Shown here: positions 17,921-28,691 of the stretch, one piece after another
Position numbering within the stretch: position 1 is the stretch's first letter
Layout: every line of letters starts with the position of its first letter
Source of the DNA: Mycobacterium sp. D16Q14
Lineage (GTDB): Bacteria; Actinomycetota; Actinomycetes; Mycobacteriales; Mycobacteriaceae
Length of the DNA stretch: 64,000 nt
Direction: 5' to 3'
Assembly: GCA_002013415.1 (NCBI GenBank)
Contig: MAEX01000002.1
Span: 124,001 to 188,000, forward strand
Translations under genes and position numbers: made by a program
The notes under the pieces: generated by a model
Databases searched by the model: none
What the model was told of the DNA's origin: nothing
The model's input: only the letters and a program-made list of their open reading frames with translations

Positions 17921-18751
17921 TCATCGCAGCCTGAACAGGGGCGATACCGGGCCGTGGCCACGGCCAAGGGGGTAGGCCGCTCGCAGGCACTCGGTGATCC
18001 ACCGTTTTCCGAAGCCGACGGCTTCGGTCACGGAAAGTCCGTGTGCCAGTGCACAACTGATAGATGCGGCGAGGGTGTCACCGGCGCCGTGGTCGTGTCC
18101 GGTGTCCACCCGTTCGACGGGGAAGTAGTGAAACTCCGTGCCGTCGAAGAGCAGGTCGGTGCTGGTGTCGCTGGATCGAAGGTGCCCGCCCTTTACCAGG
18201 GCCCACCGCGGGCCGAGGGCATGGAGTTTTCGCGCGGCTTCCCTTTGTGACTCCTCGTCAACGACGTCGATGTCCACCAACAGCCGTACCTCGTCCAGAT
18301 TCGGAGTGACGAGCGTTGCCAACGGAAAGAGTTGTTTACGGATGGCATCCAGTGCGCTCGGGTGCAGCAGCGGGTCGCCGTGCATGGATGCGCACACGGG
18401 GTCGACGACCAGAGGGACATTTGTCACCAGGCGCGACCATGTCTGCGAGATGGCCTCGATGATCGGGGCGGAGGCCAGCATCCCGGTCTTGGCGGCCTGG
18501 ATGCCGATATCGGTGATCACCGCGTCCATCTGCGCGGCCACCACCTGCGGTGGGATTTCGTGAAAATCCCTGACACCCACCGAGTTCTGGACGGTTACCG
18601 CGGTGACGGCCACGCACCCGTGCACACCGAGCAGCGCCATGGTGCGCATATCGGCTTGGATACCTGCCCCGCCCCCGGAGTCGGACCCGGCGATGGTCAT
18701 TACTCGCACCGGGGTAGCGCCCGGCTCCGGGATGGGGAGGAAGGCGGCCAT
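17921..18751 (-). CDS. thiD: Hydroxymethylpyrimidine kinase / phosphomethylpyrimidine kinase
   Basis: This 276-aa ribokinase-fold enzyme phosphorylates HMP and HMP-P in thiamine synthesis. The N-terminal [18 protein letters not shown] substrate loop and the C-terminal anion hole [11 protein letters not shown] are diagnostic. It directly follows thiC: the thiC stop and the in-frame GTG (18757)/ATG (18751) starts overlap, so translation is coupled. It shares control by the TPP riboswitch upstream of thiC. Confidence 0.94.
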   Translation of the reverse strand: MAAFLPIPEPGATPVRVMTIAGSDSGGGAGIQADMRTMALLGVHGCVAVTAVTVQNSVGVRDFHEIPPQVVAAQMDAVITDIGIQAAKTGMLASAPIIEAISQTWSRLVTNVPLVVDPVCASMHGDPLLHPSALDAIRKQLFPLATLVTPNLDEVRLLVDIDVVDEESQREAARKLHALGPRWALVKGGHLRSSDTSTDLLFDGTEFHYFPVERVDTGHDHGAGDTLAASISCALAHGLSVTEAVGFGKRWITECLRAAYPLGRGHGPVSPLFRLR

Positions 18752-18753
18752 GC

Positions 18754-20485
<1,732 letters not shown>

Positions 20486-20775
20486 TTTGTGTGTTTGGGG
20501 CTGTTCGTTGACGAACACTGGCCACGCTACTCGGTAGGTCACCGATTTCTCCGCCGAGTGCGAGCCTCACGCGGATTTCCGGCCAGATTTACGCGTGAGG
20601 CTCGCACTCGAACCGCGTGAGGCATGCACACAAAGCTCGATCTGACAGACGAGGCTAGAAGGTTTTCGGAATATAGTTTCCCTTGCTAAAGTTGTGCAAC
20701 GGTGGTATCCACAGACGGCCGGTCTGGGGTGCCCTGCTGGCCGCGTCGGTGGAGAAGCGCGCAACAAGGGTGACG
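20486..20775. other. Intergenic region between thiC leader and DHA2 transporter
   Basis: About 290 bp between divergent transcription units with no convincing gene. It must hold the thiC promoter (minus strand) and the transporter promoter (plus strand). The only clear structure is the large inverted repeat at 20555-20610. Reading frames here are short and overlap that repeat. Confidence 0.6.
20555..20610. repeat. Perfect 19-bp inverted repeat between divergent genes
   Basis: Left arm CGAGTGCGAGCCTCACGCG (20555-20573) is the exact reverse complement of the right arm at 20592-20610, separated by 18 bases. A further direct copy of ten bases (CGCGTGAGGC) follows at 20614-20623. The left flank begins CCGCCGAGTG, the core shared with three other intergenic hairpins in this window. 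Both flanking genes point away, so it is not the terminator of either. Confidence 0.85.
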
Positions 20776-22512
20776 ATGACCGATTTGATGACACAGACCG
20801 ACGAAACAGCTGCGGATATCGAGACCGCACGACGTCGCCTGCGGGTGGATCGCGACCATCCGCACTACAAGTGGGTGGCGCTGTCGAACACCACGCTGGG
20901 TGTGCTGCTCGCGACCATCAACTCATCGATCGTCTTGATCTCACTACCGGCCATCTTTCGCGGCATCGGGCTGAACCCCCTCGCCGCAGGAAACGTGAGC
21001 TATCTGCTGTGGATGCTCATGGGCTACCTGCTGGCCTCCGCGGTTCTCGTCGTGTTGTTCGGCCGCCTCGGCGACATGTATGGGCGGGTCCGGATTTACA
21101 ACATGGGCTTCGTCGTCTTCACCATCGCGGCGGTGGTGCTGTCCTTCGATCCGTTCCACTACGGCGGGGGTGCGGTGTGGCTCATCGCGTGGCGAGTGGT
21201 GCAAGGGGTGGGCGGCGCCATGTTGATGGCTAACTCGTCGGCCATCCTCACCGACGCGTTTCCGTCCACGCAGCGTGGATTGGCGCTGGGGATCAACCAG
21301 GTGGCCGCGGTGGCCGGGTCCTTCCTCGGGCTGCTGATCGGAGGCGTGCTCTCCGAATGGGATTGGCGCGCCATCTTCTGGGTGGGTGTGCCGCTGGGCC
21401 TGCTGGGCACTGTGTGGTCATACCGCTCCCTCGTCGAGATCGACGAACCCACACCCGGCAAGCTGGACTGGGCAGGCACCGTGACCGTTGCGCTGGGGCT
21501 GACGGTGCTGCTTACCGGAATCACATACGGCATTCAGCCGTACGGCAGTTCGAGCACCGGATGGGGTAATCCGCTGGTCTACGGATCGCTGATCGCCGGT
21601 GTCGCACTGCTGCTGTTGTTCTGCGTGATCGAGTCCCGGGTGGCCGACCCGATGCTGGACATGCGGTTATTCAAGAACCGTGCGTTTGGCCTGGGGAACC
21701 TGGCCAACCTGCTGGCGTCGGTCGGCCGCGGTGGACTCCAGTTCATGCTCATCATCTGGCTGCAAGGCATCTGGTTGCCATTGCGCGGATACAGCTATGA
21801 GTCGACCCCGTTGTGGGCGGGAATTTTCTTGCTGCCCATGACACTTGGCTTCCTGCTGGCCGGACCTATCGCCGGTGTGCTGTCGGACCGCTACGGTGCC
21901 CGGCCCTTCGCCACCGGCGGCATGGTGCTGTCGGCGGTGACGTTCCTGGCGCTCATCGCTATTCCGGTGAACTTCAATTACTGGGCCTTCGCGGCGCTCA
22001 TCTTCCTCAACGGGCTGGGGTCGGCCATCTTCACCGCACCGAATACCGCGGCGATCATGTCCAGCGTGCCCGCGCATCAGCGCGGCGCAGCCTCGGGTGT
22101 GCGTGGCACCTTCTTCAACGCGGGCAGCTCGCTGTCCATCGGAATCTTCTTCTCGCTCATGATCGTCGGGCTCTCCTCCACGATGCCCGCCGCGATGCAA
22201 TCAGGGCTGACCACCCAGGGAGTGCCCGCCTCGACCGCGGCCGAGGTATCCAGCCTGCCGCCGGTGGGCAGCCTGTTCGCGGCGTTCCTCGGTTACAACC
22301 CGGTCAGCGAATTGCTTGCTCCGTCAGGGGTTTTGGACCACCCGGGAGTCAACGCGGCCGAGTTGACCGGGCAGTCGTTCTTCCCGAATCTCATCACCGA
22401 GCCGTTCCATGCGGGACTGGTGGTGGTGTTCGTGGCCGCCGCACTGATGATGGCGGTCGCGGCGCTCGCCTCGCTGGGCGCCGGCGGCAAGTACGCCCAC
22501 ACGGAGGACTGA
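20776..22512 (+). CDS. MFS transporter, DHA2 (14-TM) family
   Basis: This 578-aa major facilitator has about 14 hydrophobic segments. The MFS loop signature is GRLGDMYGRVRIYN, and motif C-like GINQVAAVAGSFLG lies in TM5, typical of drug/H+ antiporters. The N-terminus is a charged cytoplasmic tail of about 35 residues; ATG 20776 is the first start before it. A loop of about 80 residues lies between the last membrane segments. It probably exports a drug or metabolite; the substrate is not predictable. It occupies part of the Rv0423c-Rv0427c interval where M. tuberculosis has other genes. Confidence 0.88.
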   Translation: MTDLMTQTDETAADIETARRRLRVDRDHPHYKWVALSNTTLGVLLATINSSIVLISLPAIFRGIGLNPLAAGNVSYLLWMLMGYLLASAVLVVLFGRLGDMYGRVRIYNMGFVVFTIAAVVLSFDPFHYGGGAVWLIAWRVVQGVGGAMLMANSSAILTDAFPSTQRGLALGINQVAAVAGSFLGLLIGGVLSEWDWRAIFWVGVPLGLLGTVWSYRSLVEIDEPTPGKLDWAGTVTVALGLTVLLTGITYGIQPYGSSSTGWGNPLVYGSLIAGVALLLLFCVIESRVADPMLDMRLFKNRAFGLGNLANLLASVGRGGLQFMLIIWLQGIWLPLRGYSYESTPLWAGIFLLPMTLGFLLAGPIAGVLSDRYGARPFATGGMVLSAVTFLALIAIPVNFNYWAFAALIFLNGLGSAIFTAPNTAAIMSSVPAHQRGAASGVRGTFFNAGSSLSIGIFFSLMIVGLSSTMPAAMQSGLTTQGVPASTAAEVSSLPPVGSLFAAFLGYNPVSELLAPSGVLDHPGVNAAELTGQSFFPNLITEPFHAGLVVVFVAAALMMAVAALASLGAGGKYAHTED

Positions 22513-22530
22513 GCTAGCTACTATCTGCCC

Positions 22531-23853
22531 ATGGCAACGTGGGGGATATCCGGTCCGGTGGATCTGCTGCGCCGCACGGGGTTCTTGTGGTGGCGGTGCT
22601 GGCCGTGGCTTATCGGTATCTGGCTCATGGGCTGGCTTACTCGATACTGGCTGATCAAGCTGGCCGTATACGTGGGCGCGCATTTCGGGGGCTACTGGGG
22701 TGACTTGATCATGCCGTTGGCTGCTTTGGCCAGGCTCACCACCTACATCTTGATGTACCTGGTGCTTCGCGGTGAGTCGGACCTTGATGGCCAGAATGCC
22801 GATGGCCGATCACGGTTTCAGGCGTTCATAGACATATTGCTGAAGGCGATTCTTCCTGTGTTCGTGCTCTTCGCGGCCTGGCGTCTCATACTGGCCGACT
22901 ACTCGTCATATGTCGGTTTGTTGAACATCGACGTCTTTTACGCGATGGATTCTGGCTTGGCCCCAGACAGGACGGCGGCACAAGCCGAGGAGTTCATGAC
23001 TCCCAGCGACTGGCGGGCCTACCTCGCGATATTGATTGCGTTCGTGGCTCGCGGTGCCTTAACCAGGTACTCGGAGAGGCTACCCGCCTGGACCCAATTG
23101 GTGGCTGTCTATCTCCAGGCCCTGTGGGTGGTTCTGCTACTCAATGCGGCGTCGAATCGGCTTGTCGGAAGCCCGAAATGGATATCCGAGCGCAAGGTCA
23201 TCGTCTGGTATGCAGAGCAGAAGCAGCATGTCTTCGCGCACCTCAGTCGCGTTGGTGAGGTGTGGAAGTGGATCACCGATGCGGTGGGGCCGATGGTGTT
23301 GGCGGTGCTACTCGCGGTGACCTGGATTGCCATTGTGGGAACCGTCTATGCCGTTCGACCCGACACCACCTGGGCCGGTGTCAGTCGGACGGCATTTGGG
23401 CCGAATCAGGGAGGCAAGGTCACTGACGTGGCGGGCCGGACAGGTCGAGCGGCGAAGGCGCGTTGGCAGCGTCTGCCGCGGTTCGTGCAAATGCGTGCGT
23501 CCGAGATCTTCCGGAATCTGCTGGGGGTCGCCGACCAGCTGGGAGATACCCTCCGACTGACGCTGCATTCCGGACCATTGACGTTCTGTTTCTTCGTCTT
23601 TGCATTCATGGGGACCGTGGTCTTGGACCCTAACGGCGCCTACTTCAACGTCTACGTGACGGACGGATACATGTGGCGCGCGGTCGCGACGCTTCTCGGC
23701 CCGCATGAGTGGATCTGGTGGGCGTCCTATCGCGAGTCGATTCGGACTGCCATCGCAGTGTTGATCGATCCGCTGAGAGTGTGCCTGGTGGTGGCCATGT
23801 ATTGGCATTGCGTGGAAAGGGCTTCGTCGCCGGCTCTCACGCAGGAGGTATGA
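22531..23853 (+). CDS. Unrecognised polytopic membrane protein
   Basis: This 440-aa protein matches no family I recognise. It has about eight hydrophobic segments, unusually rich in Trp near the N-terminus (WWRCWPWLIGIW). A soluble amphipathic stretch lies at roughly residues 290-345, between the sixth and seventh membrane segments, and is rich in Arg/Lys. It starts 18 bases after the DHA2 transporter and may be co-transcribed with it. Its 3' end overlaps the convergent minus-strand gene by 17 bp. The neighbouring exported-protein genes suggest an envelope role; nothing more specific can be supported. Confidence 0.75.
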   Translation: MATWGISGPVDLLRRTGFLWWRCWPWLIGIWLMGWLTRYWLIKLAVYVGAHFGGYWGDLIMPLAALARLTTYILMYLVLRGESDLDGQNADGRSRFQAFIDILLKAILPVFVLFAAWRLILADYSSYVGLLNIDVFYAMDSGLAPDRTAAQAEEFMTPSDWRAYLAILIAFVARGALTRYSERLPAWTQLVAVYLQALWVVLLLNAASNRLVGSPKWISERKVIVWYAEQKQHVFAHLSRVGEVWKWITDAVGPMVLAVLLAVTWIAIVGTVYAVRPDTTWAGVSRTAFGPNQGGKVTDVAGRTGRAAKARWQRLPRFVQMRASEIFRNLLGVADQLGDTLRLTLHSGPLTFCFFVFAFMGTVVLDPNGAYFNVYVTDGYMWRAVATLLGPHEWIWWASYRESIRTAIAVLIDPLRVCLVVAMYWHCVERASSPALTQEV

Positions 23854-24394
23854 ACCGCACATAGCGGTACTTTTTGGCGCTGCCCTTTTCCGGTGCGAAT
23901 TCGATATCCACCGCCGTGATGTTGGCGTTCTTGGGCACTACCATGACTGCCGCGAATGAACCTGGGCTATTGCACGTGTCGTAGCCCTGCTTCCGTAACC
24001 AGTCCGACGCCGACATCGGCAGTAGGCCAGTCTGTGTGTACCAGTGCCGGTAATTCTCGTCGATCAGCGTGGCGCGACACGCTCCCCATCCCTCGCCGAT
24101 CGATGCGCGATTTCCATCTTTTGAGCGGTCAAATGCGTATGACACAAAACGCGTTTCGGGTGGCTGCGGATCGTCGTAGTACTTTTTGTATACCGGGCTG
24201 GGCATGTCGAGCACGCGCATCCTCCACAGCACACCGTCGATCTTGACAGTAGCGCCGGCCGGCACAGTGGCTGCGGGCACATCGACCCCAAGGTTCTCTT
24301 TCCATGCTGGGTATCCCACTGTGGCGCCATAGGCGAGTGTCGCGACAACTATCAGGATCACCCCAATTCTGTTGCGCTGCAGCCAGGTTTTCAT
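23837..24394 (-). CDS. Membrane-anchored exported protein, unknown (cluster gene 4)
   Basis: This 185-aa protein has an N-terminal signal anchor (residues about 9-28, IGVILIVVATLAYGATVGY) and an extracytoplasmic domain of about 150 residues. The domain is predicted to be beta-rich, with two cysteines (AC-RATLID and DTCNSP) that could form a disulfide. The overall pattern, VPAGATVKIDGVLWRMRVL followed by several strands, resembles DUF4352-type Ig-like domains, but only loosely. Its start overlaps the stop of the upstream gene by four bases (ATGA), so it is translationally coupled to it. Confidence 0.7.
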   Translation of the reverse strand: MKTWLQRNRIGVILIVVATLAYGATVGYPAWKENLGVDVPAATVPAGATVKIDGVLWRMRVLDMPSPVYKKYYDDPQPPETRFVSYAFDRSKDGNRASIGEGWGACRATLIDENYRHWYTQTGLLPMSASDWLRKQGYDTCNSPGSFAAVMVVPKNANITAVDIEFAPEKGSAKKYRYVRFIPPA

Positions 24395-24975
24395 GGAACC
24401 ACCTTCCGGTTCACAAGTGATATCGACGCTCGCTGCTCGACCATGTCGGGTGGGATCGCAATCGACAGTTGCGAGTCGTACCAACCCTGCATCATGCGAA
24501 AATCATTGTCCGGGAAAATGATAGCTAGAAGATTAAGCGACTTGGTGGACGCCGGAACGTCGAAGACCCAGGTTCCGCGCAGGCTGAAACCGGGTTGGCC
24601 GAAGGCTCTGTCCGTGGCGAAGTTCTCCCGATCGATGTTGCGGTGATCGGCGCTGAGCTGTAAGTCGATTTTGTCCGGCATCCGGACGGTTTCATACGAG
24701 AGGTCGATTGCTATGTAGCGGCCCTTTGTCTGATAGACGTCGATACTCGTATCGCTGGCAGAGGATTTCGCTTGAACTTCAGGCGCCGAGAACACCCGGT
24801 GCACGGTGATCGCTAGGTTCCTTCCGGAGGTGCGTGCCGGTGCGGTGCCATGCACCACAGTTGGCGCATACGAATCGGTGCGTTGCGGCACGATCGCGTA
24901 CAGATACGCCGAGCCCGAGAGCAGTAGCGCGCAGGCGATCACCTGAACAGCGATGACGACATGACGGCGCCGCAT
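24391..24975 (-). CDS. Membrane-anchored exported protein, unknown (cluster gene 3)
   Basis: This 194-aa protein has a signal anchor (VVIAVQVIACALLLSGSAYLY) and a beta-rich outer domain. NLAITVHRVFSAPEV, then YIAIDLSYETVRM, and a late FDVPASTKSLNLL strand give the look of a DUF4352-like immunoglobulin fold. The start is ATG 24975 or GTG 24978. Either overlaps the stop of the upstream gene, and its own stop overlaps the next start. The three small exported genes therefore form a coupled unit. The function is unknown. Confidence 0.7.
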   Translation of the reverse strand: MRRRHVVIAVQVIACALLLSGSAYLYAIVPQRTDSYAPTVVHGTAPARTSGRNLAITVHRVFSAPEVQAKSSASDTSIDVYQTKGRYIAIDLSYETVRMPDKIDLQLSADHRNIDRENFATDRAFGQPGFSLRGTWVFDVPASTKSLNLLAIIFPDNDFRMMQGWYDSQLSIAIPPDMVEQRASISLVNRKVVP

Positions 24976-25544
24976 CACACGCACGCGCCGATCTTGGTGC
25001 GCAGCTCTCCGTACTTCCCTGTGGTGCCCCACGTGGTGACTGTGCTGGCCAGTCCGTGTTGTTCGGTGAAGTCAGATATTCGGACGGCGATATCGTCGCC
25101 AGGTTTCACTTTGCCGAACGGGAAGCCCCACACGACGATTACATCGAACTCCTTGCCTGGCTGAGGTCCAGAGACGAGACCATAGGGCCCGTAGGCTCCC
25201 TCATCTCGGATGTCGCCAACCCCGACCAGATCGAATACGTCCTCGTCGTTGGGCTTAACGTCGTGCAGTACCACCCTGCCCGAGTCGGAGATGTTCTCCA
25301 CTGTGGTGAATAGCCCGACGAGTATCGAGTTCTTGGCAGCCTTCTGTAACAAGACGGAGTTGCGTGTCGGTAGATGCGACACGTCGCATATCTGGGCCAC
25401 TCGACGCGGCGTGATCTTGTAAATGCCGTTTGTGTAGCTCGATCCCAACTCCACCGGTGTCATCGGTTCGGCCTGGTCCAATCCTCCGAAGGCGGCAGTT
25501 GTCGCTAACATCGCGATGATAGCCACCTGATGGAGTCGCTTCAT
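24975..25544 (-). CDS. Secreted or anchored protein, unknown (cluster gene 2)
   Basis: This protein has 189 aa from ATG 25544, which opens a signal peptide (MKRLHQVAIIAMLATTAAFGG). An earlier in-frame ATG at 25613 would add a charged N-terminal cytoplasmic tail. The outer domain has two cysteines (QICDVS and the C-terminal GACV) and a strand pattern (ILVGLFTTVENISDSGRVV) resembling DUF4352-like Ig folds. It is the first of three overlapping minus-strand genes and lies about 115 bp downstream of the lipoprotein gene. No family is recognised with certainty. Confidence 0.65.
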   Translation of the reverse strand: MKRLHQVAIIAMLATTAAFGGLDQAEPMTPVELGSSYTNGIYKITPRRVAQICDVSHLPTRNSVLLQKAAKNSILVGLFTTVENISDSGRVVLHDVKPNDEDVFDLVGVGDIRDEGAYGPYGLVSGPQPGKEFDVIVVWGFPFGKVKPGDDIAVRISDFTEQHGLASTVTTWGTTGKYGELRTKIGACV

Positions 25545-25658
25545 CGAAAAGCGATCCAGGGACCGCCCTTTTTCTGGCTCCTCGGATTCGCTTGTCGGCT
25601 CCACCCCGCCCATGTGCAGAAGCATACGATGGCGAACTTCGCCCCCAGCAGCTTTCCG

Positions 25659-26894
25659 TTAGCCGAGTCGGTTCCACCGGTCCAGGGCGCGTTGACCGAT
25701 CACCGATCGCGCGCCTTCGACCCAAGTGACATACCGGCCGCGCATGAACAGGCACCGTTGAAGCGGGTCGTCAACGGGCGGTGATGAGACGTACTGCAGA
25801 CAGTTCGCGCTGGGCACCGTAGTCGGTGCATCCGCCGGTTCATAGCCTTTTCTTGACAGGAATTCGGGGCGAGCCTTCTCGAGCAACAATGCTGCACCGG
25901 TCTCGCCTGCCGCACGGATCACCTCTCCGGCTTCGTCGAGGATGAGCCGATCGACTCCTGTATTCCGGTACAGATCGGCCCATGACTGAATGTTGGCTTC
26001 GAAGAGCAGCGCGCCCTTTGCGTCGAAGACGCCACCGGAGCCATATGGAGCGAATTCGGTCTTGTCGGTGGCGAGCTTGAGGAGGGACCCATCAGGGTCG
26101 AAGGGCGGCGTGAGGGAACTGAGCTGATCGACTGGCGTGGGTGTGAATCCATCCAACTCGGCGAGCTGACGTGTGAGGTAGCGTGCGATGATCTCGATGC
26201 TTTCGGCCTCGGACTGTTGGCCGACCGAGATGCGTACTACCACTGGCCCCTTTTGTGCGAAGGCCGTTGTGTAGGCGAAAACAGCCTGACCTTCGCCGAC
26301 GCGCCGTGAAAATGCCTTGGCCTCAGGAAAGCCCGGAATCTCTTCGGTCTGCACCCGCGTGGGTCTATCGGGGTCGCGTTCTTCGCGGAGGCGGAAGCCA
26401 ACCTCAGTGGCCGCGCGTGCGGACGCCTCGTCCTTGAAGATCAAGACGGTGTTCTGAAGGATGGCAGTGGTGGCGGCCTCGCCGGATGGTTCACGCGCGA
26501 TGCTGACGCCGGTGACGTATCCGTAGTCCCGGATCACGCTATCCAGGAGTTTGTCGGAGCCACCGGGACTGTCGTCTATCAGCCCCTCCTTGTACAGCAT
26601 GCGGGCGCCTGCTGAGCCGGTGTCGAATCTAGGCTCAACGAGCGTGGGGGAAACGATTGCACTGGTGAGCCGGACAGCTTCGTTGAACAGATTGCGGCGC
26701 TTGATATCTCCGATGTTGCCCGTTGGAGTAGGGAGTGCGATGGTTGGCTTCGGTTTCGCCTTGGTGGATGTCGTGGGGGGTGAGAACGCGGTGGGTGTCT
26801 CGCCATTCGTCATGATCTCGATGCTCTCGGGAGGTGCCGTGCAGGCGCTCAGGCTGAGCGCAAGAGCAATCGCCAGACCGCAAAAACGGTGCAT
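25659..26894 (-). CDS. Lipoprotein resembling the DUF7373 family (cluster gene 1)
   Basis: This 411-aa protein has a lipoprotein signal peptide (MHRFCGLAIALALSLSAC, lipid Cys18) followed by a Thr/Pro-rich linker. The body is a mixed alpha/beta region ending in two cysteines (NCLQY, QRCLF) near the C-terminus that may pair. The segment LFEANIQSWADLYRNTGVDR recalls actinobacterial DUF7373 lipoproteins, which are multicopy in mycobacteria; this is judged by eye. It precedes the three coupled exported-protein genes on the same strand and may be the first gene of their operon. The function is unknown. Confidence 0.72.
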   Translation of the reverse strand: MHRFCGLAIALALSLSACTAPPESIEIMTNGETPTAFSPPTTSTKAKPKPTIALPTPTGNIGDIKRRNLFNEAVRLTSAIVSPTLVEPRFDTGSAGARMLYKEGLIDDSPGGSDKLLDSVIRDYGYVTGVSIAREPSGEAATTAILQNTVLIFKDEASARAATEVGFRLREERDPDRPTRVQTEEIPGFPEAKAFSRRVGEGQAVFAYTTAFAQKGPVVVRISVGQQSEAESIEIIARYLTRQLAELDGFTPTPVDQLSSLTPPFDPDGSLLKLATDKTEFAPYGSGGVFDAKGALLFEANIQSWADLYRNTGVDRLILDEAGEVIRAAGETGAALLLEKARPEFLSRKGYEPADAPTTVPSANCLQYVSSPPVDDPLQRCLFMRGRYVTWVEGARSVIGQRALDRWNRLG

Positions 26895-26967
26895 CGAACC
26901 CCCTCGATCATTAGTTCCCTGAGGGTAGCGCGGGCAGGATTCGCCGCGGGTTACTTCGCTGCCGGTG

Positions 26968-27768
26968 TCAGTCCAGGTCGACGACGACGGGTGCGTGGTC
27001 GCTCGCGCCCTTGCCCTTACGTTCCTCGCGGTCGATGTGAGCATCACCCACTCGCTTGGCGAACTCCGGTGAGCCGAGGACGAAGTCGATGCGCATCCCG
27101 CGCTTCTTGGGGAAGCTCAGCTGCGTGTAATCCCAGTACGTGTAGACGCCCGGACCGGGGGTGAACGGCCGCACCACATCGGCGTATCCGGCGTCGTTCA
27201 TTGCGGTGAACGCGGTGCGTTCGGGCTCGGACACATGGGTGCTGCCCTGATAGGCCTCGACGCTCCAGATGTCGTCGTCTGTGGGAGCGATGTTCCAGTC
27301 GCCGACCAGTGCGACCTGTGCTGAGGGATCGGCCGCGAGCCAGCCGGCGGCCTCGTCGCGCAGAGCCGAGAGCCACCGCAGCTTGTACCGGTAGTGCGGA
27401 TCCTCCAGCGTCCGGCCGTTCGGGACATACAGGCTCCACACCCGCACCCCGTTACAGGTGGCGCCGAGTGCGCGGGCCTCGGCGGCCTCCTCGACATCCT
27501 CACCGGACGCCCACCCGGGCTGCCCCTCGAACCCGGCGGTCACGTCCTCCAGCCCAACCCGGGAGGCGATGGCGACGCCATTCCACTGGCTGAGCCCCAC
27601 GTGCGCCACCTCGTACCCGGCGTCGGTGAACGCCTGCATGGGGAACTGTTTGTCGGAGCACTTGGTCTCCTGCATGGCGAGCACGTCGGTGCCGGAGCGT
27701 TCCAGCCAGGAGATCACCCTGTCTGCACGGGCACGGATCGAGTTCACATTCCAGGTGGCCAATCGCAT
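26968..27768 (-). CDS. xthA: Exodeoxyribonuclease III / AP endonuclease
   Basis: This 266-aa member of the EEP nuclease family acts in base-excision repair at abasic sites. Motifs in order are WNVNSIRAR (N-terminus), QETKCSD (metal-binding Glu), GDWNIAP (catalytic Asp/Asn), DYTQLSFPKKRGMRIDFVL and the terminal SDHAPVVVDL (catalytic His). Gene order GNAT-xthA agrees with M. tuberculosis Rv0428c-Rv0427c. It starts nine bases after the GNAT gene stop, so the two are probably co-transcribed. Confidence 0.94.
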   Translation of the reverse strand: MRLATWNVNSIRARADRVISWLERSGTDVLAMQETKCSDKQFPMQAFTDAGYEVAHVGLSQWNGVAIASRVGLEDVTAGFEGQPGWASGEDVEEAAEARALGATCNGVRVWSLYVPNGRTLEDPHYRYKLRWLSALRDEAAGWLAADPSAQVALVGDWNIAPTDDDIWSVEAYQGSTHVSEPERTAFTAMNDAGYADVVRPFTPGPGVYTYWDYTQLSFPKKRGMRIDFVLGSPEFAKRVGDAHIDREERKGKGASDHAPVVVDLD

Positions 27769-27777
27769 GACGTCACC

Positions 27778-28677
27778 CTACTTTTCGATGCTGACAGGCT
27801 CGATATGCGCATACCGGTACCGATGCTGCTCGGTAAAACCCAGGGTTGGATACAGCGCCAACGCCGCGGCGTTCTCCGCGCGGACCTGGACGTACGCACG
27901 ACGGGCTCCCTGCGCGGCGCCCCAGCCCAGTAGGACGTCACACACCTGCCGAGCCAGCCCGCGACGTCGATGGGTCTCGGCCACCCGCACCGCGGAGATG
28001 CCGAGCCAGCCCTCGGTGACGGCGCCCCGCGCGATGGCAACCGTGGGACCATTCTCGGTGACGGATGCGAAGCCCAACATCCCGTCGACCACCGCCGTCA
28101 GCACCTGCATCGTCATGGGGTGGTTATCTCCATGCAGGGCAAGCCAACCCGAGGATGGCTCCGAGGGGATGGGCTCCGAACGGGCCGCGCCGAGATCGCG
28201 CACCATCACCACGGTTTCGCCGCTGGTGGCCAGCTCGCCTGGCGGGTGGATCAACCGGTCGGGCAGGCATAGCAGGGTGGGCAGCCGGTGTTCGGAGTAC
28301 CATGCGGCCACGTCGACGAGCGAGCGTGGCGACGCCGAATGCTCCAGTGGTACAGCAGAATTACCGCGATGTGTGTGTCCGCTCGAGGCTCTGACGAACC
28401 ACCCGTCCACCCAATCGTGCTCGATGCCCGGCCATGCGAAGGCCGCAGCCCGCTGCACCGACCTGATGTCCCGATTCAGTACCGGAACCGGTGGCAGCAC
28501 GCGCACCGATACGATATCGAGGAGTGAAATATCCACCACCGCACCGGATTTATGAAGTATCCGCACCGTCGGATCGGTCGCCACCAGCTCGCCGACGGTG
28601 TCGGTAAAGGGGGGCACCGAACCGGCCGGGCGCCGACTGCGGATGGCTACCCGCGCTCCGAGTTCGGGCAGGGACAC
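27778..28677 (-). CDS. GNAT-family N-acetyltransferase, Rv0428c-like
   Basis: This 299-aa protein has a C-terminal GNAT fold. The acetyl-CoA loop is visible as V-x-x-x-H-R-R-R-G-L-A (VAETHRRRGLARQV), followed by YVQVRAENAAALALYPTLGF. The N-terminal half is a less conserved domain that contains a short SH3-like barrel (GAVVDISLLDIVSVRVLPP). The GTG at 28677 is chosen: it sits 15 bases after the def stop and gives a length equal to the Rv0428c family, whereas the longer ATG would overlap def by about 60 bases. The acetyl acceptor is unknown. Confidence 0.85.
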   Translation of the reverse strand: MSLPELGARVAIRSRRPAGSVPPFTDTVGELVATDPTVRILHKSGAVVDISLLDIVSVRVLPPVPVLNRDIRSVQRAAAFAWPGIEHDWVDGWFVRASSGHTHRGNSAVPLEHSASPRSLVDVAAWYSEHRLPTLLCLPDRLIHPPGELATSGETVVMVRDLGAARSEPIPSEPSSGWLALHGDNHPMTMQVLTAVVDGMLGFASVTENGPTVAIARGAVTEGWLGISAVRVAETHRRRGLARQVCDVLLGWGAAQGARRAYVQVRAENAAALALYPTLGFTEQHRYRYAHIEPVSIEK

Positions 28678-28691
28678 GGTGCAGTGCCGTC

